Positions 59,300 to 64,000 of a stretch of DNA of 64,000 bases are shown piece after piece (positions within the stretch are counted from its first letter, which is position 1; each line of letters starts with the position of its first letter). The position numbers and the translations under genes were made by a program. The stretch is from Aplectana chamaeleonis (Eukaryota > Nematoda > Chromadorea > Rhabditida > Cosmocercidae), in contig JAPDOI010000293.1 of NCBI GenBank assembly GCA_029168955.1, positions 372,001 through 436,000 of the forward strand, written 5' to 3'. The notes under the pieces are model-generated. The model did no database searches. It was not told the DNA's origin and was given only the letters and a program-made list of their open reading frames with translations.

Positions 59300-59890
59300 G
59301 GACTTTGAGAGAAATTGCCGCTGCGGCTCCGCCACAGTGCCGCTTCGGAGCCTACAGGCACCGAAGCAGCACTATTGCGGAACCGCGCCGGCACTAACGC
59401 GGAGCCGTAGCGGCGATGCGGCAGTGCCGCTTCGACTCCGCGATAGTGCCGCAGCGGCTCAGGGAGAGTATCTGATATATAGTTATTTAGGAATGATAAT
59501 GCAACTGGGGGGGGGGGAGGCTAAGAACGAAAATACGCACCAGTGGTCGTTACGTCCTCTGTCTAATAGGGACAGAGGTTACCGCCGTTTTTGCGCAAAA
59601 GGAAATACGGAATGTACCTCAAAGTTGGGTAATTGAACCAGCGACAGTTTCGTTTTACCACACAGGATAGCACATCGTACTCCACGCGGGTTCACTGCTG
59701 CATACTCGAGGAGCCGGCGCGGTTCTAACGCGGAGCAGCTGCGGTACTATCGCGGCAATGCCTCGAGGCTCAAGACACGGCAACAAAATCGTTTGATCAC
59801 AGAGCCGCTGCGGCACTATCGCGGAACTATCGCGGCACAGTCGAAGGTCGCGGTACTTTCCCGGCACTGACGCCGCAAATTTTCTAAGAG
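59300..59890. mobile_element. U2 element: subterminal-repeat foldback carrying an SL1-like sequence
   Basis: Inverted arms built from CCGCGATAGTGCCGC (left, e.g. 59441) and GCGGCACTATCGCGG (right, e.g. 59812) words; flanks GAGAAATTGCCGC and complementary-like GCCGCAAATTTTC. The centre carries the SL1-like stretch and a hairpin of CCTCTGTC/GACAGAGG (59556-59578). Architecture matches U1. Confidence 0.65.
59618..59639 (-). other. SL1-like 22-mer followed by GT (2)
   Basis: Minus strand GGTTCAATTACCCAA then CTTTGAG; differs from canonical SL1 only at positions 5 and 16 and is followed by GTAC as in copy 1. About 38 nt downstream is a perfect 8-bp stem with 7-nt loop (59556-59578), placed like the last stem-loop of an SL RNA, but no convincing Sm site precedes it. 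Shared change at position 5 in both copies suggests common descent. Confidence 0.65.
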
Positions 59891-60533
59891 GAGGGGTCTG
59901 CCCACTATCGCAAGCCCTCACACCTCGTGCCATAGTTTGGCTACAGATCTGACTATATTCAGCTTCAGAATCGGGGGTGTGTGTACAACATACAGCACCC
60001 ACCAGATTTTCGCCGCTTTTTGTAGATGTGACAAAACAGGAAATTTTCTGCGAAACATCGGGTGAAATTCTGAAGTCACGAATCTTTCTCATTTTTTATA
60101 AATACGCTTCATGTTTCTCAAATATTGGTTTGAAAAAAATTTCTGAAAACAGAAAGCATGAACATATGCTTTCCAACGATTTCCTTTGTAATTGTGGTGC
60201 GAGCGAAGCGCGCACCAGATTTGGTTTTGACTTGGCCGTGCGCGCAACCCCTTTTTCGAAATCTCAGTCAAAAAAGAACACAGAAATTAGCTCTTAATTG
60301 CATTAAAAAGAGCGCGAAAAGTTGGTACGACCACCCAAAAATGGTTTGGAATGGTTCAGTGGTTTTCGAGAAAAAAAGTGAAAACCCTCTCGTTTTTGTT
60401 GTTAACCTTCTTTTTCTTCAGACGGCGTTCACGATCTTGCGGGTACACTTAAAATTGAGCTAGGAAGATCATTTCTGGAAAGTAGTCTGGAAATGGATGC
60501 AGATCGCACCTATTACATTTTCAACTTGATACC
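59891..60533. other. Region without recognised gene
   Basis: Nothing supported. Confidence 0.4.
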
Positions 60534-60999
60534 TTAAAGGCAGCGTTTTGACTAAAACGTAAGCATTGGGTCCCTCTGAGAAGTTTAAGAGCGTAAGTGC
60601 GACGAAAAACGGCCGGTAAGTGGGTGAAAACCTCGTGGGCCAGCCAACCCATTGGGCCACTCCGCCCACGTCCTATAACAGTTTCCCTGAATTCGTGGTT
60701 AAATGAGCGATGGTTTCCGATCAAAAGCCCCGTTCTTCCTTTCAATCTCAAGTTCTATCTTCGCTCAGGTCAGCTCGCACACATCGGCTGCAAAAAAACG
60801 GGAGTTACAAGCCTCGGACAACTCGTCCACAATGCTTCCTTACCTGTTGTGAGGGTCGATAACTCCGTTTCCAGGGGGTCTTGAACGATTCCAGGGGGTC
60901 TTGAACGATTCCAGGGACATCGTTAAAATCAGCATGCGACCGTTTACAAGATAGGCGGAAAAACAGAAAATTGACTTTTATCGTGAACACTGCCTTTAA
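60534..60999 (+). mobile_element. Family P element 9
   Basis: TTAAAGGCAGCGTTTTGAC left, TTTATCGTGAACACTGCC plus TTTAA right; 466 bp. Carries GACAACTCGTCCAC near 60816 and a 21-bp exact tandem duplication (TTCCAGGGGGTCTTGAACGA) at 60870-60911. Confidence 0.92.
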
Positions 61000-61144
61000 C
61001 TTTGAAGGGTACCTCAAAATCGTGGGTTTACACACTAAATTAGCCGTGGAGCACGAAAACTGTTTTTTTCTGCTACGGCTGTGGAGACCGGGGTGTGTGG
61101 GTGAATCTGCAGCCAATCAACACAGGTCGCCGGAGATAAGTACT

Positions 61145-61510
61145 GAACTTGCGATCGATCGATAATCAATATTATCGATTTTCGCGCTTTTTTGAACAAA
61201 ATGCGGCGAAGAGTGGTGATTGCTGATGAGATTGCTTTTTTCGGTTTGGGAATTTCGTTCATCAGTCATTATCGTTAGATACCAATCAATAATATTGATT
61301 TTCAGCCTGTTGCACGAAATGCCGCAATGATTTTTAATTGTTGATGGCTCTAATTGTAAGTCACTTGTTTGGGAAATTTTTCTCATCATGGCAAGAACAA
61401 ATATTAGTGATCAAGATATCGAGTTCTCACATGTAGCACGAAATGCGGCAATGAGTGGTATTCTTATGATTTTGGGTCATAAGTTTTAAAAAATGTACTC
61501 ATACGACAAT
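61145..61510 (+). repeat. ~120-bp tandem repeat, three degenerate units
   Basis: GCACGAAATGCGGCAATGAG-like words recur near 61193, 61313 and 61437, each preceded by ATATTGAT/ATCGATTTT-type sequence and followed by GTTTGGGAAATTT-type sequence in the first two. Confidence 0.65.
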
Positions 61511-62014
61511 ACCGTCTGTTAGATGTTTCATCATTGCTTGATTTCGTTTTGATAAGTTTAACGGAGGAGCTTGGAAAATGATCAATCACCAAATCGCATT
61601 TTTGGTTATTTCACTCAATTTCCTAGCTTTTCCATTTTTCCAGGCTATTTTACGCCAAATCATTTATTACGGTACTTCAAGATATTTTTCACCATTACCA
61701 AATCGCTACTTTTGCCAGGAACCTTAATTTTCAAAAATTAGCTGTTTAAAAATGCATTTTCTGTAGTTGACGATTGCGGAACACGACCAGTTGAGGATGA
61801 ACACGTTTATGGACTAGCGACGGTTTATACAGCGTTTATCATCACTTATCATCATACACTGAATCCGATTCTAACACTTTCGGATATCCGTCTGAATAAT
61901 TCGAAATTTTGACGTTTTGAAAATCAAGTCATCGAAAAAATGCCGAATCGAACCGAAATGCGAGTCACCTGAAAAAGGGGAAAATCTGAATCGAATCGAA
62001 ATCCGATTCAAATC
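61511..62014. other. AT-rich region without recognised gene
   Basis: Nothing supported. Confidence 0.4.
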
Positions 62015-62251
62015 TACAGTTCAACTGCGCATTGCCGTTCACTCCGCAAAGTGCACGTTGATTGCGAAAGCGTGCTGCGGCGCGGTTGCGAGTATCCTTA
62101 GACAGGGATGTGGGATCACCTGGACGGTTTTGCCTTTGGTGCCCGGGTGATCCCACATCTCTGTCTGAGGATACTCGCAACCGCGCCGCAGCACGCTTTC
62201 GCAATCGACGTGCACCTTGCGGACTGAACGGCAATGCGCAGTTGAACTGTA
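62015..62251. mobile_element. Near-perfect palindrome, 237 bp
   Basis: TACAGTTCAACTGCGCATTG at the left and its complement at the right; arms of ~105 bp with few mismatches meet around a ~25-bp loop near 62120-62142. The AT-rich surroundings contrast with the GC-rich inner arms. Likely a recent insertion. Confidence 0.92.
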
Positions 62252-62556
62252 CATCCACTACACCGAAAAAGGCTTTTTTGGATCAGCCCGAAATCCAACT
62301 AACCGAAATTTTTGCCTCGGATTCAACGTATACTAATCACTAACCCTCTATATCGAACGAAACCCTAAAAAGCGATTGAGTATTCGAATAATTATCTGAA
62401 TTTTCGGTTAATTTGTCGTTCAATTGAAAAAAATTCAGGCCTAGGAACTATGAACAATTTATACATTCGGGATTTGTGAAAAAAAAATCGATTGGTTTGA
62501 TTGTCGTCTATTTTAATTTCTCAAACAAATGGACAACTGGTTCAGCCTAAATTGAC

Positions 62557-62749
62557 TTATAGGCAGTGTTCACGATTAAGGAGTTCCCCTTTTTTTCTGG
62601 CAAGAACATAAACTCTGGGTCTCTCTAGGAATAGTGAGAAAGGTAGAGCGACGAAAAACGACCGGGAAGCAGGTGAAAATCTTGTGGGCCAGCCAATCCA
62701 TTGGGCCACCCCGCCCACGTCATATGACAATTGTGAACACTGTCTTTAA
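62557..62749 (+). mobile_element. Family P element 10, internal deletion derivative
   Basis: TTATAGGCAGTGTTCACGAT left, TTGTGAACACTGTC plus TTTAA right; 193 bp. Interior shares GGGCCAGCCAATCCATTGGG and CCGCCCACGTC with P9 (60651-60671) but lacks about 270 bp of it. Confidence 0.88.
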
Positions 62750-62820
62750 AATGTTTTTCAAATTTCCGAATTACGACCTTTCCGAAAATTTCGAACGAAT
62801 AAGTAGTTTTGGAACATATG

Positions 62821-63063
62821 TAAGGTCTGTCCAAATAATACCTGCCCATGCGGTCCGCGAGCGTGTTAATGGGCCATAGGGAAAGTATTTTTTGAACCTG
62901 TAAATCGATTAGCACGAATATCACACAGATAGCGAACAATATCCCAGTCAGCTGAGTCGTGGAAAGGCTCGACAAAAAATGCTTCAACGCGCCGCTTGTA
63001 ACGGCCGCTCGACACGCACGCCGACCGCGTGAGCCGACAATTTCGTTCGGACAGACAGACTTA
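62821..63063. mobile_element. Family B element, copy 9
   Basis: TAAGGTCTGTCCAAATAAT left, TTTCGTTCGGACAGACAGAC right; 243 bp. Right arm CGACACGCACGCCGACCGCG is consensus-like; left arm CATGCGGTCCGCGAGCG is diverged. Confidence 0.85.
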
Positions 63064-64000
63064 GTACCCCTATGTGGTTCGAATGAATGTTCGAAAAATT
63101 TCGCGAATATTCGAATCATAGTTCAAATTTCCTAATATTACCAGATTAATGCAGCAATGAATGGACAATTGTTCCTATGACTGAATATCTTGAAGTCGTT
63201 TCTTAAAACTGGCAGATTATTCGATTTTTCGATAATTTGAATAAACCGACCATTCGGATAAATGAATAACAAGCAAAAACTCCCAAAAATTAAAATATAA
63301 AAAAACAAAGCGGACTTTTAATCATTTTAAATTAATCAATAATTCGACAATAAAAATTGAAGTCTACGAATGAATCAAAGATCCAAACAGTAGAGATATA
63401 ATATGCTATTTCTTTTTTGATTCCGTCCCTAGTCCAAATCTTGAAAATGTTTTAGTCTGTTTAAAATTTAATACAAATATTTAGGAAATATTTTCAGACT
63501 TGGAATGAATAAATAAAATATCAGTAAAACTCTCATTGATAGCCACTCCGAGACTCTTGACCGAAAAAGAGCAAGGGTTACCCTGTCAGCAACCCTGCCA
63601 TCCCCACAGTCACAAGGCAAAAGGCCGACGCTGACATTTTCAGCAACACAGGTTCTATATTTTGTCCCGTCGACCAACTCACAGCATAATAAATAGGAGC
63701 ACTAGAGACTGTGGGAGTGGTAGAGACACAGAAAGGGACAGCTTGTTAGAGACAATGCGCGCACAACTCGGTAATACATCAACATTACTCAGGGTGGCGA
63801 AGGACCGGTTACCACGGCCCGTATGGAACCTGGTATTCACCCGGTGTCATGCTGTCGCATGCCATCGACCGTTGCTTGGGAAAAAACTTAGCTATCGGTA
63901 TTCTAGGAATCCGTTCAGCATCTACAATTGGCAGTTATGCAAATAAGAAAACAACAAATTTTTTTATAGCGCGCAAGTTGTCTTGAGAAAATATACTTGT
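63064..64000. other. AT-rich region without recognised gene
   Basis: Open frames to 94 codons with no domain. Nothing else seen up to the window end. Confidence 0.45.

Noticed and set aside
59530..59639. Functional SL RNA gene at the second SL1-like sequence
   Set aside because: A donor GT and a downstream stem-loop exist, but no Sm-binding site or recognisable second stem was found and the sequence lies within a transposon-like foldback.

Overview
The window looks like intergenic, transposon-saturated DNA from a nematode, most likely a rhabditid-type worm. The reasons are a Tc1/mariner element, dense short palindromic elements ending in TTAA-AGGCA (recalling the TTTAAA-type palindromic families of Caenorhabditis), a Penelope-like retroelement with a GIY-YIG nuclease, and two 22-nt stretches that differ from the nematode SL1 spliced leader at only 2 and 3 positions. 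I found no host protein-coding gene I can defend. Almost every open frame is short and lies in repeats or in unconstrained sequence. All repeat families below were grouped by eye within this window, so letter names are local.

Layout. 1-3.1 kb: end of a Tc1 copy, then palindromic elements (families B, K, D, E). 4.4-8.6 kb: B, C, K and P elements, a degenerate minisatellite and a perfect 22-bp hairpin. 12.85-15.36 kb: a 2.5-kb satellite with a GGGGGTGCATAT core every ~65 bp, organised as a tetramer duplicated into an octamer. 16.1-17.7 kb: a complete but dead Tc1 element. 18.1 kb: a tRNA-Gly-shaped gene whose anticodon loop reads GGA (Ser). 19.9-31.7 kb: nested palindromes, a ~58-bp degenerate satellite and microsatellites. 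32.5-36.5 kb: P elements head-to-tail and a GC-rich island with a CRE palindrome. 36.5-40.1 kb: a 3.6-kb inverted duplication with ~1.45-kb arms. 42.5-48.9 kb: Q and P elements and a Penelope-like 3' end interrupted by two palindromic insertions whose removal restores one reading frame. 51.8-63.1 kb: the densest foldback region, including two related elements (U1, U2) that each carry an SL1-like sequence.

How parts relate. The elements fall into a few non-autonomous families: B (nine copies, ~235 bp), C (four, ~283 bp, ends TACTGTGCTTCTCTG), the TTAA-flanked AAAGGCA group (P, Q, R), TATAAACG foldbacks (E), and others. Nesting (R2 in R1, R3 in H1, P2 in the satellite, B5 in I1, two elements in the Penelope relic) gives a relative insertion order. 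None of the non-autonomous families has an identifiable transposase in the window. The Tc1 transposase has different terminal repeats and cannot account for the TTAA-flanked families. The abundance of long inverted repeats predicts a locus able to form extensive hairpin RNA if transcribed.
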